Part shown: piece by piece, positions 49,480 to 58,932 of the stretch | How the letters are laid out: each line of letters starts with the position of its first letter | How positions within the stretch are numbered: position 1 is the first letter of the stretch | Assembly: GCA_937125395.1 (NCBI GenBank) | Contig: CAKZLI010000054.1 | Location: 62,001 to 126,000 of the forward strand | Direction: 5' to 3' | Source of the DNA: an uncultured Glaciecola sp. | Lineage (GTDB): Bacteria; Pseudomonadota; Gammaproteobacteria; Enterobacterales; Alteromonadaceae | DNA: 64,000 nucleotides | Translations under genes and position numbers: made by a program | Notes under the pieces: generated by a model | Told to the model about the DNA's origin: nothing | What the model saw: only the letters and a program-made list of their open reading frames with translations | Databases searched by the model: none

Positions 49480-50322
49480 ATGAGCCAAGATTACCATAAC
49501 AAGCCCGAATTAGCCGAGTTATCATTAGGCAAAACAGTCAGCTATTCCGATCAATACGATCCTGAGTTACTTCAAGCCGTTCCTCGTAAATTAAATCGTG
49601 ATATGATTAATCTAAGTTCCATCCTGCCGTTTACCGGCAATGATATCTGGAATGGTTATGAATTATCTTGGCTTAACCAAAAAGGCATGCCCCAAGTAGC
49701 GATTATGCGCTGCTATGTCCCTTTTGATTCAGTCAATATAGTGGAGTCTAAATCGTTTAAATTGTATTTAAATAGTTTTAATAATACACGTTTTGCCTCC
49801 CAAGCTGCTGTTCAAACGGCCTTAATAACCGATCTCAGTGCATGCGCTCAAGGCGATGTCTGTGTCAGCATTATTGCGCAACAAGCATTTACACAACAAC
49901 AAATTCAGCATACTGATGCGATTTGTATTGATGATCAGGACCTTGAGTTTACCGATTTTAATATCGATACGAGTATTCTGACTAGTGATGCAACACAGCA
50001 AGTAAATGAGTTTATCTATTCCGATTTACTTAAATCAAATTGTTTAATTACCAACCAACCTGATTGGGCCAGTATTTTTATCAAATACCGTGGTCCAAAA
50101 ATCGATCATGAACAGCTACTTCGCTATTTAATCTCATTTCGCAATCATAATGAATTTCATGAGCAATGCGTCGAACGGATATTTTGTGATCTCATGGCGC
50201 AGTGTGGCTGTGAGTATTTAACCGTATTAGCACGATACACTCGTCGCGGTGGGTTAGATATCAATCCATTTCGTAGTAATTTTGAAGCCGCCTACGATGA
50301 CCTGCGTCTGATCAGGCAATAG
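49480..50322 (+). CDS. queF: NADPH-dependent 7-cyano-7-deazaguanine reductase QueF
   Basis: QueF reduces preQ0 to preQ1 in queuosine synthesis for tRNA modification. The long bimodular form is seen: an N-terminal T-fold with the ESKSFKLYLNSFNNTRF motif, and a C-terminal part with catalytic Cys in SNCLITNQPDWASIFIKY and FHEQCVERIFCDL. Starting at ATG 49480 gives 280 residues, near the E. coli 282; ATG 49456, behind TAGGT, would add eight. Which start is used is uncertain. Confidence 0.95.
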   Translation: MSQDYHNKPELAELSLGKTVSYSDQYDPELLQAVPRKLNRDMINLSSILPFTGNDIWNGYELSWLNQKGMPQVAIMRCYVPFDSVNIVESKSFKLYLNSFNNTRFASQAAVQTALITDLSACAQGDVCVSIIAQQAFTQQQIQHTDAICIDDQDLEFTDFNIDTSILTSDATQQVNEFIYSDLLKSNCLITNQPDWASIFIKYRGPKIDHEQLLRYLISFRNHNEFHEQCVERIFCDLMAQCGCEYLTVLARYTRRGGLDINPFRSNFEAAYDDLRLIRQ

Positions 50323-50437
50323 CGCGCAACAGCAAAGACATTGCCGAAATAATATTTGTCATTAATTCTGCTCATAGACCTTAATATTCCTTAAATAGTG
50401 TCGATATAATAGGCACTAAGGTAAGGAATTGATAATT

Positions 50438-51550
50438 ATGTCTATGAGCAACGAAACGGCCGAAAAAAACAATACAACAACGACAAGTATCACTTCAACA
50501 GCAGATGATTTTAATCTTGTATTAATTGATATTGTGATGCTGATTTGCCGGATCACTCAATCAAAATCAGCGGTAATCAACTCACTACTCGATGAAATTA
50601 TTCAACTGGGTCATGCTCAGCCTAATCAGTTAATTTTTAAATTAAAACTAAAAAAAATCCTAGCTCAGCTTAAACAATCACGGCAAAAATCCACTTTACC
50701 CAATACCAGTAAAACCGAGTATTTAGAGAGTATTACCTCGCAAATTGCCGATGTCGAAACGGGTTTTTATATGGCGACAGAGTTAACCGAAGATACAAGT
50801 CAATCGCAAAGTCAGTTTACCCAAGCCTTAACATCCTCGTTAGACGATTTAACCAATGATGTTGCTGCAAGCGATAACCTTGTCGATATTAAACAACAAG
50901 TCAGTCAGTATTTAGACAAGATCCACGCTGATGTAAATTCACAGTCGAATAAAGATGCTATCGCATCGAATCAATTAGCGGGTTTGTTATCGTCAATGCA
51001 AACTCAATTAAATCAGCTTCAAGAGCAGACACTTGCCTATTCTGCTGAATTAAAACAAAAAACAAAACAAGCCTTGACCGATGTTTTAACCGGATTACCC
51101 AATCGTAAAGCGTGTGATGAAACTATCGCAACCATTCAATACTCATCCGACAATCCTATTTGTATCGGTGTGTTAGATATCGATCACTTTAAACGTATCA
51201 ATGACACCTATGGCCATATTGCCGGTGACAAAATCTTGCAACTTGTTGCTAAATTCGTACAACAACAAATGCACGATACATCGTTTGTGGGTCGTTGGGG
51301 AGGCGAAGAGTTTTTGCTGATCCTCAATGGGCACAAAGCCGCAGACGCTTTTGTATTGTTATCATCTTTATTACTTAAAATCGAACAACTACCGATTCAA
51401 TACAAGGACCAAACCATCCCACTTACTGCATCAATTGGGATCAATGAGTTGTCTGCGTTGAGTGATGTAACCGATGCATTTGATAAAGCAGACATAGCCC
51501 TATATCATGCAAAGCAACAAGGAAGAAATCAAGTTCAAATAGGAACATAA
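50438..51550 (+). CDS. GGDEF-domain protein, probable diguanylate cyclase
   Basis: The 370-residue cytoplasmic protein has a Ser/Thr/Asn-rich start and a helical N-terminal region (about 24-205) with a late coiled coil (MQTQLNQLQEQTLAYSAELKQKTKQ). The GGDEF domain spans about 212-368. Active-site features are present: D214-x3-LTGLPNR, metal Asp D248 in LDIDHFKRINDTYGH, and GGEEF at 288-292. The canonical RxxD inhibitory site before GGEEF is absent (HDTS there). The ATG at 50438 has AAGGAA 9 bases upstream. It overlaps ppnN as TAATG, so the two are coupled. Confidence 0.9.
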   Translation: MSMSNETAEKNNTTTTSITSTADDFNLVLIDIVMLICRITQSKSAVINSLLDEIIQLGHAQPNQLIFKLKLKKILAQLKQSRQKSTLPNTSKTEYLESITSQIADVETGFYMATELTEDTSQSQSQFTQALTSSLDDLTNDVAASDNLVDIKQQVSQYLDKIHADVNSQSNKDAIASNQLAGLLSSMQTQLNQLQEQTLAYSAELKQKTKQALTDVLTGLPNRKACDETIATIQYSSDNPICIGVLDIDHFKRINDTYGHIAGDKILQLVAKFVQQQMHDTSFVGRWGGEEFLLILNGHKAADAFVLLSSLLLKIEQLPIQYKDQTIPLTASIGINELSALSDVTDAFDKADIALYHAKQQGRNQVQIGT

Positions 51551-52920
51551 TGAATACCACACATACCATACAACTCAATCCTGTTGGTTGGCTTAGCCAG
51601 CTTTCTCAGTCGGAAATAGAACTTCTGGCACAACATAATGATTCTGACCGGTATCAATTATTTCGAAATTGCTCTCTTGCTGTACTCAACAGTGGCGTAG
51701 AGCAAGATGATATGCATGCATTACTCAACGCGAATAAAGATTTTGACGTGCGTTTAGTTCGGCGCGAACGAGGTGTCAAAATAGAACTTATCAATCCTCC
51801 CTCGCATGCGTTTGTTGAAGGCAAATTAATCCAAGGTGTCCACGAACATGTGTTCTCTGTGCTACGTGATTTATTGTATATGGAAAATAAACACCTCAGT
51901 ACCAATCAATCTGAATTTGCTGCTGGCGCGCAATGTACTGATATGGTGTTTGATATGCTGCGGCATGCCAACGCATTGCACGGTAATGAACAAGTCAATA
52001 CAATTGTATGTTGGGGCGGACATTCAATCCCTGAACATGAGTATAACTACACCAAAAAAGTAGGCTATGAACTCGGTCTACGTGAACTTAATATCTGCAC
52101 AGGATGTGGACCTGGTGCGATGAAAGGTCCGATGAAAGGTGCTGCGATTGGACATGCTAAACAGCGACTCAGTCCAGGTAGATACATAGGTATCACTGAG
52201 CCAAGTATCATTGCTGCAGAGCCACCGAATGCGATTGTTAACGAACTAATTATTATGTCCGATATCGAAAAACGCTTGGAGGCATTTGTCCGTTTTGCCC
52301 ACGGTATTATTGTCTTTCCCGGTGGAGTCGGAACGGCTGAAGAGCTCTTATATTTATTAGGCATCATGCTGCACGAGCAAAATCAGCAACAGCATATTCC
52401 AATCGTGCTGACTGGACCCAAGGAAAGTGCAGATTATTTTGTCGCGATTGATCATTTTATACAGGCTACTTTGGGGCAAAAAGCGCAAAACTTATACACC
52501 ATTATCATTGATGATCCTCAAGCAGTAGGATCGTATTTTTATAAGCATCAAACCAAAGTAGAAGCGTTTCGAAAAGCGATTGGCGATTCATATAGCTTTA
52601 ATTGGTCGCTAAAAATATCGGACGATTTTCAACAGCCTTTTATCCCAACCCATGCCAGCATGGCACAATTAAGATTAAGCTTTGATCAACCTACAGACCA
52701 ATTAGCAACCAATCTACGACGCGCATTTTCTGGGATCGTTGCCGGCAACATCAAGGCACAAAGTGTTGCTGACATTCAAGAATATGGTCCATTTGAATTG
52801 CATGGTGATGACCGTTTAGCCGCTTTATTAGATGATTTACTCACGTCATTTGTGCAGCAAGGTCGAATGAAATTACCAGGTTCAACCTACACTCCGTGTT
52901 TCAAAATCATCCCGCAATAG
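51550..52920 (+). CDS. ppnN: Pyrimidine/purine nucleotide 5'-monophosphate nucleosidase PpnN
   Basis: PpnN (YgdH) splits nucleoside monophosphates, notably GMP, to base and ribose 5-phosphate, and is stimulated by (p)ppGpp in E. coli. The 456 residues include the lysine-decarboxylase/LOG-like core with NICTGCGPGAMKGPMKGAAIGH and the FPGGVGTAEELLYLLGIML motif near residue 260. Flanking N- and C-terminal PpnN-specific domains are also present. Length equals the E. coli protein (454). It is coupled to the upstream GGDEF gene. Confidence 0.95.
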   Translation: MNTTHTIQLNPVGWLSQLSQSEIELLAQHNDSDRYQLFRNCSLAVLNSGVEQDDMHALLNANKDFDVRLVRRERGVKIELINPPSHAFVEGKLIQGVHEHVFSVLRDLLYMENKHLSTNQSEFAAGAQCTDMVFDMLRHANALHGNEQVNTIVCWGGHSIPEHEYNYTKKVGYELGLRELNICTGCGPGAMKGPMKGAAIGHAKQRLSPGRYIGITEPSIIAAEPPNAIVNELIIMSDIEKRLEAFVRFAHGIIVFPGGVGTAEELLYLLGIMLHEQNQQQHIPIVLTGPKESADYFVAIDHFIQATLGQKAQNLYTIIIDDPQAVGSYFYKHQTKVEAFRKAIGDSYSFNWSLKISDDFQQPFIPTHASMAQLRLSFDQPTDQLATNLRRAFSGIVAGNIKAQSVADIQEYGPFELHGDDRLAALLDDLLTSFVQQGRMKLPGSTYTPCFKIIPQ

Positions 52921-53018
52921 TGGGAATAAGTTTGTTGAATGACCGATAGATCTATATTGCTAGAGAATAGTGTGTATATGCGTTAAAATATACCAGTAAT
53001 TTAGTAAAATTTATCATT

Positions 53019-53069
53019 ATGACGATGCTTCGAAGCCAGCTATACCTAGCTAAGTAGGTGTGTCGTCAT
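53019..53069 (+). promoter_or_regulatory. Structured leader upstream of isocitrate dehydrogenase
   Basis: An outer 7-bp stem ATGACGA/TCGTCAT (53019-53025 with 53063-53069) encloses two smaller elements. These are the palindrome GCTTCGAAGC (53027-53036) and the hairpin ACCTA-GCTAAG-TAGGT (53044-53059), together a three-way-junction layout. It ends about 15 bases before the AAAGGAA ribosome-binding site. It could be a cis-regulatory RNA or a DNA operator; I match it to no known family. Confidence 0.5.
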
Positions 53070-53095
53070 TCAAAATTCCAATTAAAGGAACCTGC

Positions 53096-54103
53096 ATGAC
53101 TCAACAACATATTACCGTGATCCGCGGTGATGGTATCGGCCCAGATATTATCGATTCAGCCACTCAAATCTTAGACAAAGTAGGTTGTAATTTTGCCTAT
53201 GATTACGCTGATGCCGGCTTAATGGCATTAGAAAATCACGGTGAATTACTACCTGAAGAAACGCTTGAGCTAATCAAAAAAAATAAAATCGCGTTAAAAG
53301 GTCCATTGACGACCCCTGTTGGTGAAGGTTTCACATCGATTAATGTTAGCCTGCGTAAGCAATTCCAACTATATGCTAATATACGCCCAGTGTTATCTTT
53401 TAAAGGGACCAAAGCCCGTTATGAAGATATCGATATCATCACCGTCCGTGAAAATACACAAGGCATGTATTCTGGTCTTGGCCAAACCGTTTCTGATGAT
53501 GGTGAAGAAGCAGAAGCAAAAAGCTTAATTACTAAGGCTGGCGCAGAACGTATTGTTGAGTTTGCTTACGAACTTGCACAACGTGAAGGCCGCAAGAAAG
53601 TCACCGCCGTCCATAAAGCAAATATTCTTAAATCAACCTCTGGTTTGTTTTTGAAAGTAGCCCGTGAAGTGGGTGAACGCTATCCTGACATTGAATCAGC
53701 TGAGATGATTGTTGATAACACGTGCATGCAATTGGTAATGAACCCTCATCAATTTGATGTGATTGTTACAACAAACTTGTTTGGTGACATTGTTTCTGAT
53801 TTATGTGCAGGTTTAGTCGGCGGTCTTGGTATGGCACCAGGTGCTAACATTGGTGGCGATTGTGCTATTTTTGAAGCCGTACATGGTTCTGCTCCTGATA
53901 TTGCAGGAATGAACTTGGCTAACCCGACGTCGGTTATTTTGGCTTCAATTCAGATGCTTGAATATCTTAAAATGGGTGATAAAGCTGAAAAAATTCGTGC
54001 TGCACTAAAAGATGTCATTGAATCAGGTGATCGCACAACCAAAGATCTTGGTGGTGTGCATGGTACGACTGATTTCACTCAAGCAATGCTAGAGCGTCTA
54101 TAA
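53096..54103 (+). CDS. NAD-dependent isocitrate dehydrogenase (IDH/IPMDH family)
   Basis: This is a beta-decarboxylating dehydrogenase, best assigned as NAD-type isocitrate dehydrogenase of the TCA cycle. The 335 residues show [52 protein letters not shown] and [13 protein letters not shown]. The metal-binding Asp pattern is in [27 protein letters not shown], with [12 protein letters not shown] near the end. The [15 protein letters not shown] segment separates it from LeuB. ATG 53096 is behind AAAGGAA; the longer frame from 53060 would include the structured leader. It ends at a strong terminator. Confidence 0.9.
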   Translation: MTQQHITVIRGDGIGPDIIDSATQILDKVGCNFAYDYADAGLMALENHGELLPEETLELIKKNKIALKGPLTTPVGEGFTSINVSLRKQFQLYANIRPVLSFKGTKARYEDIDIITVRENTQGMYSGLGQTVSDDGEEAEAKSLITKAGAERIVEFAYELAQREGRKKVTAVHKANILKSTSGLFLKVAREVGERYPDIESAEMIVDNTCMQLVMNPHQFDVIVTTNLFGDIVSDLCAGLVGGLGMAPGANIGGDCAIFEAVHGSAPDIAGMNLANPTSVILASIQMLEYLKMGDKAEKIRAALKDVIESGDRTTKDLGGVHGTTDFTQAMLERL

Positions 54104-54142
54104 ACAATTAGGTTACATTACACAATATGTAGCCGTATTGAT

Positions 54143-54180
54143 AAAACCAGCCGTCTGAATATGACTGGCTGGTTTTTTTT
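54143..54180 (+). terminator. Rho-independent terminator after isocitrate dehydrogenase
   Basis: AAACCAGCC(GTC) pairs with (GAC)TGGCTGGTTT around TGAATAT, giving an 8-bp GC-containing stem plus extra pairs, followed by eight T residues. Confidence 0.93.
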
Positions 54181-54310
54181 GCTCAAGATTTTATTCCCTA
54201 TCGCTCAGCGACACCCTGCCCTTTCTATCTGAATATCTGCTAATGATATAAACCTAGCCCCTCTCCCGACAAGCGTTAATTATACTGTTAATGAATGCAA
54301 TTCATGTGCA

Positions 54311-54340
54311 TTTTACTTTTAACTTTTAACTTTTAACTTT
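54311..54340. repeat. Short tandem repeat TTTTAAC upstream of comEA-like gene
   Basis: The 7-base unit TTTTAAC occurs in about four consecutive, slightly imperfect copies, 30 bases before the comEA-like start. Such a run can vary in length by slippage and lies in the promoter region of the gene. Confidence 0.6.
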
Positions 54341-54369
54341 AATTATTTAACGACGAGATGGAGTCTCAT

Positions 54370-54726
54370 ATGAACACCAAAATACTATTTTACACAGCTA
54401 TCGCACTGTCTATTTTACTCTCTTGCTATGCACCTGCCTATGCAGATGACACGATGGATAATGGTGACATTCAACCCATTACACAAACCATAGCCACAGC
54501 CGACAACATGCAGATGATTGATATCAATCAAGCAGATGCACTGGCATTATCAGCGATCAAAGGGATTGGATTTAAAAAAGCACAGGCCATTGTGGCATAT
54601 CGCCAATTACATGGGGACTTTACTGATATACAGCAGATAACGCTGGTTAAAGGAATTGGACCTAAAATGTTATTGCGAATTAAAGATCGCATAACCGTCA
54701 AGCAACTTAGCAGTAAGCAATCTTAA
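54370..54726 (+). CDS. ComEA-like helix-hairpin-helix DNA-binding protein
   Basis: This 118-residue secreted or periplasmic protein has a signal peptide (ILFYTAIALSILLSCYAPAYA). Two helix-hairpin-helix motifs follow, with KGIG at 64-67 and 94-97 (INQADALALSAIKGIGFKKAQAIVAYR). ComEA proteins bind incoming DNA in the periplasm during natural transformation; short versions like this are widespread and the role here is not proven. The ATG at 54370 has GGAG 6 bases upstream. No other competence gene is in the window. Confidence 0.82.
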   Translation: MNTKILFYTAIALSILLSCYAPAYADDTMDNGDIQPITQTIATADNMQMIDINQADALALSAIKGIGFKKAQAIVAYRQLHGDFTDIQQITLVKGIGPKMLLRIKDRITVKQLSSKQS

Positions 54727-54734
54727 ACAAATAT

Positions 54735-54764
54735 CAGGGTGTGTGATAACACCCTGTATTTTAT
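54735..54764. terminator. Bidirectional terminator between comEA-like gene and galU
   Basis: CAGGGTGT and ACACCCTG form a perfect 8-bp stem around GTGATA, with TATTTTAT on the plus side and ATATTTG on the minus side. It lies between two convergent genes. Confidence 0.8.
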
Positions 54765-54785
54765 ATGCAGTAATGCCGACTGACT

Positions 54786-55685
54786 TTAACGACGCAGTGC
54801 CAAATTCGCGATATATTCTTTAAAATCCTCACCTAATTCAGGGTGACGTAATGCAAATTCAACATTGGCTTTCATATAACCGAGTTTAGAACCACAATCG
54901 TGACTTTTGCCTTTCATATAATAGGCATCAACTTGCTCGAGATTCATCAATGTCGATATTGCATCAGTTAACTGCACTTCACCACCGGCACCGGGAGGGG
55001 TAAATTCTAATAATTCCCAAATTTTTTCAGACAAAACATACCGACCAACAACCGCAAGATTTGACGGTGCATCATCAATATCTGGTTTTTCAACCATGCC
55101 ATGGATCTTAGCAGATTGACCTTGATCGATTTGCGCACCATCCAAATCCACAACACCAAATTTACTGACCTCTTCTTCAGGTACACGTTCAACCAATACC
55201 TGCGAAACTCTAGAAGTATTAAACTTAGAGACCATTTCAGCTAGATTGTCTTTTTTGAGATTACTCGCCGCTTCATCCATAATGACATCCGGTAAAACCA
55301 CTGCAAATGGTGCATCACCGACTACCGGATGAGCACACATAATGGCATGCCCTAAACCATTCGCAACACCTTGACGTACTTGCATGATGGTCACACCTTT
55401 GGGCACGATTGCTTGCACTTCTTCAAGCAATTGTCGTTTGACCCGTTTTTCTAAGGTTGCTTCTAATTCAAATGACGTATCAAAATGGTTTTCGATGCTA
55501 TTTTTTGATGCATGGGTGACTAACACAATCTCTTTAATACCTGCAGCAACACATTCATTGACCACATATTGAATTAATGGTTTATCTACGACAGGTAACA
55601 TTTCTTTCGGGATTGCTTTAGTGGCAGGTAGCATACGCGTACCTAATCCAGCAACCGGTATCACTGCTTTAGTAACTTGGCTCAT
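54786..55685 (-). CDS. galU: UTP-glucose-1-phosphate uridylyltransferase GalU
   Basis: GalU makes UDP-glucose from UTP and glucose 1-phosphate. The 299 residues show [36 protein letters not shown] at the N-terminus and [23 protein letters not shown] near the end. Its ATG overlaps the ugd TGA. It supplies substrate for Ugd (UDP-glucuronate) and GalE (UDP-galactose), both in this window, suggesting a polysaccharide precursor module. Confidence 0.97.
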   Translation of the reverse strand: MSQVTKAVIPVAGLGTRMLPATKAIPKEMLPVVDKPLIQYVVNECVAAGIKEIVLVTHASKNSIENHFDTSFELEATLEKRVKRQLLEEVQAIVPKGVTIMQVRQGVANGLGHAIMCAHPVVGDAPFAVVLPDVIMDEAASNLKKDNLAEMVSKFNTSRVSQVLVERVPEEEVSKFGVVDLDGAQIDQGQSAKIHGMVEKPDIDDAPSNLAVVGRYVLSEKIWELLEFTPPGAGGEVQLTDAISTLMNLEQVDAYYMKGKSHDCGSKLGYMKANVEFALRHPELGEDFKEYIANLALRR

Positions 55686-57028
55686 GCGCTGTGCTCCTGA
55701 ATTGATAATCCTCGACCTATTCCATAATATGCTAAACCATAATCGGCTACTGTCGGAGGTTCAAATAAGTTTCTACCATCAAAGATGACTTTGTCTGCAA
55801 GGCGCTGTGCAAGTGCTTGAAAATCTGGCGCACGAAACGCTTGCCATTCAGTACAGATTACCAATGCATTGGCACCATTGAGGGCTGCATCTTTTGTGCC
55901 CATCAAACGAAAATCATCGCGGTGCCCATATATCCGCTGAGCTTCTTCCATTGCCTCAGGGTCAAATGCTTGTACGATTGCTCCCTGTTGCCAGAGTTTT
56001 TCAATCAGCACTCTTGAGGACGCCGCGCGCATATCATCGGTGTTGGGTTTAAATGATAATCCCCACACACTGATTACTTTGCCAGATACATCATTGGCAT
56101 AATGGCGCATCAGATAATCAAATAACTTCGATTTTTGATTTTCATTTACCGTTTCGACCGCTTGCAATACCTTCGCATCATATCCGACGCCATTGGCGCT
56201 TTGGATTAACGCTTGCACGTCTTTGGGAAAACACGAGCCACCATAGCCGCAACCTGGATATATAAACTGATAGCCAATCCGTGGATCAGACCCGATCCCC
56301 TTGCGCACGTTTTCGATATCCGCACCAAATCGCTCAGCGAGATTAGCCATCTCATTCATAAAACTAATTTTGGTGGCTAGCATACAGTTTGCTGCGTATT
56401 TGGTCAGTTCGGCACTGCGAATATCCATTTTTATGACGCGATCATTATTGCGATTAAAGGGGTAATATAATTCACGTAAGCGTTTTTCCGCCAACTCAGA
56501 ATCCGTACCTAATATAATTCGATCAGGTCGCATGCAATCATTCACCGCGGCGCCCTCTTTTAAAAACTCAGGGTTAGAGACCACATCAAAACTGATCTCT
56601 TTATTTAGGTCACGTAAACAACATTTTATCTGTTCAATAACTTTGTCAGCTGTGCCAACTGGCACCGTGGATTTATTGACGATAATGGTATGGGTTTGCA
56701 TATGCGTAGCGATGGTCTCTGCGACCTTAAGCACATATTGTAAATCAGCTGAGCCATCTTCATCTGGTGGCGTACCCACAGCAATAAAGATAATGTCACC
56801 ATGCTCAACACCAGCTTGCGCATCAGTGGTAAAATTGAGACGGTTATCTGCATAATTAGCCGTGACCAAAGGGGTCAAGCCCGGTTCAAAAATAGGAATA
56901 ATACCGTGTTTGAGATCTTCGACTTTTTGTTCATCAATATCAATACACACAACATCATGTCCGACTTCAGCCAACACAGCCGCCTGTACCAGCCCTACAT
57001 AGCCGATACCAAATACAGTTACTTTCAT
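55682..57028 (-). CDS. ugd: UDP-glucose 6-dehydrogenase Ugd
   Basis: Ugd oxidises UDP-glucose to UDP-glucuronate. The 448 residues have the NAD-binding [26 protein letters not shown] and the catalytic Cys in [19 protein letters not shown] (about 255-275). The C-terminal UDP-binding domain has [18 protein letters not shown]. It is translationally coupled to galU. AAGGATATGAG precedes the ATG, and an upstream hairpin may control translation. Confidence 0.97.
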   Translation of the reverse strand: MKVTVFGIGYVGLVQAAVLAEVGHDVVCIDIDEQKVEDLKHGIIPIFEPGLTPLVTANYADNRLNFTTDAQAGVEHGDIIFIAVGTPPDEDGSADLQYVLKVAETIATHMQTHTIIVNKSTVPVGTADKVIEQIKCCLRDLNKEISFDVVSNPEFLKEGAAVNDCMRPDRIILGTDSELAEKRLRELYYPFNRNNDRVIKMDIRSAELTKYAANCMLATKISFMNEMANLAERFGADIENVRKGIGSDPRIGYQFIYPGCGYGGSCFPKDVQALIQSANGVGYDAKVLQAVETVNENQKSKLFDYLMRHYANDVSGKVISVWGLSFKPNTDDMRAASSRVLIEKLWQQGAIVQAFDPEAMEEAQRIYGHRDDFRLMGTKDAALNGANALVICTEWQAFRAPDFQALAQRLADKVIFDGRNLFEPPTVADYGLAYYGIGRGLSIQEHSA

Positions 57029-57045
57029 CTCATATCCTTATAAAT

Positions 57046-57077
57046 CGATAACCTTTCCTTCATTAGTGAGGTTATCG
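57046..57077 (-). promoter_or_regulatory. Hairpin in the ugd leader with GGA in its loop
   Basis: CGATAACCT and AGGTTATCG form a perfect 9-bp stem 18 bases upstream of the ugd start. On the minus strand the loop reads CACTAATGAAGGAA, and AAGGA recurs at the ribosome-binding site. Paired GGA sites, one in a loop and one at the Shine-Dalgarno, are the pattern of CsrA-repressed messages. Function is inferred. Confidence 0.5.
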
Positions 57078-57171
57078 GCACATTTATCCTTATATAAATG
57101 TAGTATTGAAAAACTATTTCGTCATGTTTATTTTTAAATCAAATCCATGTTAAACAATGGCGATATAGCGA

Positions 57172-57203
57172 CCTTTGCATTCGGTATTTGTACTAAGCAA
57201 AGG
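57172..57203 (+). repeat. Inverted repeat upstream of the peptide transporter
   Basis: CCTTTGC and GCAAAGG form a perfect 7-bp inverted repeat with an 18-base loop. A second small hairpin, CGTGC-CCA-GCACG, follows closer to the start. They lie in the 257-bp divergent gap between ugd and the POT gene, which otherwise shows nothing recognisable. Confidence 0.4.
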
Positions 57204-57285
57204 CATGCGTTAGTATTAGCCCGCCAATAACAATCATACAAAGGCGCGTGCCCAGCACGGTATAAACGTCAATATAGGGTTAACA

Positions 57286-58788
57286 ATGACAACAAATACT
57301 AACGATACTGGCTTTTTTGGCCATCCTAAGGGGTTACAAACCCTGTTTATGACAGAGATGTGGGAACGCATGAGCTACTACGGCATGCGCGCATTACTGG
57401 TTCTTTACATGACACTTTCACTGCAAGAAGGCGGATTAGGCATTACTGTTGCTTCAGCCGGTGCAATCTATGGTTTATATACCGGGGCAGTCTATTTTAT
57501 GGGACTACCTGGTGGTTGGATGGCTGACCGCTTGATCGGTGGTCAAAAAGCAGTCTGGTATGGTGGCCTGATTATTATGCTCGGGCATATCATCTTGGCT
57601 ATTCCCGCTACATCCACATTTTATATTGGATTAATTTTCGTTATCCTAGGTACAGGTTTACTCAAGCCAAATATTGGTGCAATTGTTGGTCAGTTATATG
57701 CACCAAAAGACCAGCGTCGTGATAGTGGTTACACCTTATACTACATGGGTATCAATATTGGTGCGGTCATCGGTTATACCGTTTGTGGTTATTTACAAGT
57801 CAATATGGGCTATCATTGGGCATTTGGTGCTGCAGCGGTCGGCATGGCTATCGGTCTAGTTCAATACAAGATGACATTACCGAATTTAGGTAGTGTTGCA
57901 GCTGAACCAACTCAACCGTTAACAATGCAAGGTCAACGTCGGTCTTGGACTATCATTAAAACATTTTTGATCGTTGTCGCGGGTATGACTTATGCCATTT
58001 ACAATGGCTACATTGGCTTTAATCCAGTGCCGGTTGCAAAAGCCGTTGCCATTATATTCTGCTTGATCTTTTTGGCTTATTTTGGTGCTATTTATTTTAA
58101 AGGTAACCTCAACGCCAATGAGAAAAAAGGGATGTGGGCGTTATTTTTAATCTGTATTGCTTCGGCTTGCTTCTGGGCTGGTTTTGAACAAGCAGGCTCA
58201 TCACTCAATTTATTTGGTCGTGATTACACAGATAGAATGTTAGGTGCTTTTGAAATTCCAACGGCATGGTTCCAATCTGCTAATTCATTCTTTATCGTTA
58301 TCTTGTCGCCGTTTTTTGCTGCCTTGTGGATTAACTTAGCCAAGCGCATGATCACACCAAGCTACAGTGTTAAATGTGCATTGGGTTTAATCATTATGGC
58401 AACTGGCTTTATCGTTATGTTTTTTGCTGCACAGTATGCTGCTGCAGGTATGAAGGTTGCTCCTTATTGGTTAATTGCGACTTATTTCTTACACACCGTC
58501 GGTGAGCTGTGCTTGAGTCCGGTTGCATTGAGTGCTGTTTCTAAATTATCACCGCGTCGCTTTGCTGGCCAAATGATGGGTGTGTTTGTATTAACCTACT
58601 CCATTGGGAATGTTATTGCTGGTTTATTAGCTGGTAACTTCGATCCTGAAAACCTGGAACAAATGCCTAACTTATATCTCCAAATTAGCTTATTTGGTAT
58701 ATCAGTCGGTATTATCTTAGTGTTGTTAAGTTTCAAAACTAAGTATTGGGAAAAAGCGGCTGAATCCGCTGCACTTGAAGCGAAGTAA
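57286..58788 (+). CDS. POT-family proton-dependent peptide transporter
   Basis: This inner-membrane symporter takes up di- and tripeptides with protons. The 500 residues form about 12-14 helices. Family signatures are FFGHPKGLQTLFMTEMWERMSYYGMRALLVLYM (PTR2/ExxERFxYYG-type), GGWMADRLIGGQKAVWYGG, LGTGLLKPNIGAIVGQLY and the late ELCLSPVALSAVSKLSP. It resembles DtpA/DtpB/DtpT but cannot be assigned to one. AGGG precedes the ATG, and a strong terminator follows. Confidence 0.94.
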   Translation: MTTNTNDTGFFGHPKGLQTLFMTEMWERMSYYGMRALLVLYMTLSLQEGGLGITVASAGAIYGLYTGAVYFMGLPGGWMADRLIGGQKAVWYGGLIIMLGHIILAIPATSTFYIGLIFVILGTGLLKPNIGAIVGQLYAPKDQRRDSGYTLYYMGINIGAVIGYTVCGYLQVNMGYHWAFGAAAVGMAIGLVQYKMTLPNLGSVAAEPTQPLTMQGQRRSWTIIKTFLIVVAGMTYAIYNGYIGFNPVPVAKAVAIIFCLIFLAYFGAIYFKGNLNANEKKGMWALFLICIASACFWAGFEQAGSSLNLFGRDYTDRMLGAFEIPTAWFQSANSFFIVILSPFFAALWINLAKRMITPSYSVKCALGLIIMATGFIVMFFAAQYAAAGMKVAPYWLIATYFLHTVGELCLSPVALSAVSKLSPRRFAGQMMGVFVLTYSIGNVIAGLLAGNFDPENLEQMPNLYLQISLFGISVGIILVLLSFKTKYWEKAAESAALEAK

Positions 58789-58810
58789 CATCCTTTAAGT
58801 CATTAATATG

Positions 58811-58846
58811 AGACAGATGAATGCTAAGTTCATCTGTCTTTTTTTT
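58811..58846 (+). terminator. Rho-independent terminator after the peptide transporter
   Basis: AGACAGATGAA and TTCATCTGTCT form a perfect 11-bp stem with a 7-base loop, followed by seven or more T residues. Confidence 0.96.
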
Positions 58847-58932
58847 GCTAAACGAAACTACGACTAGTCAACAAATAGGATAGTTTGCTAATATAAAGCA
58901 CGATTTTTGATTGATGCGATACCCCATTAGCT

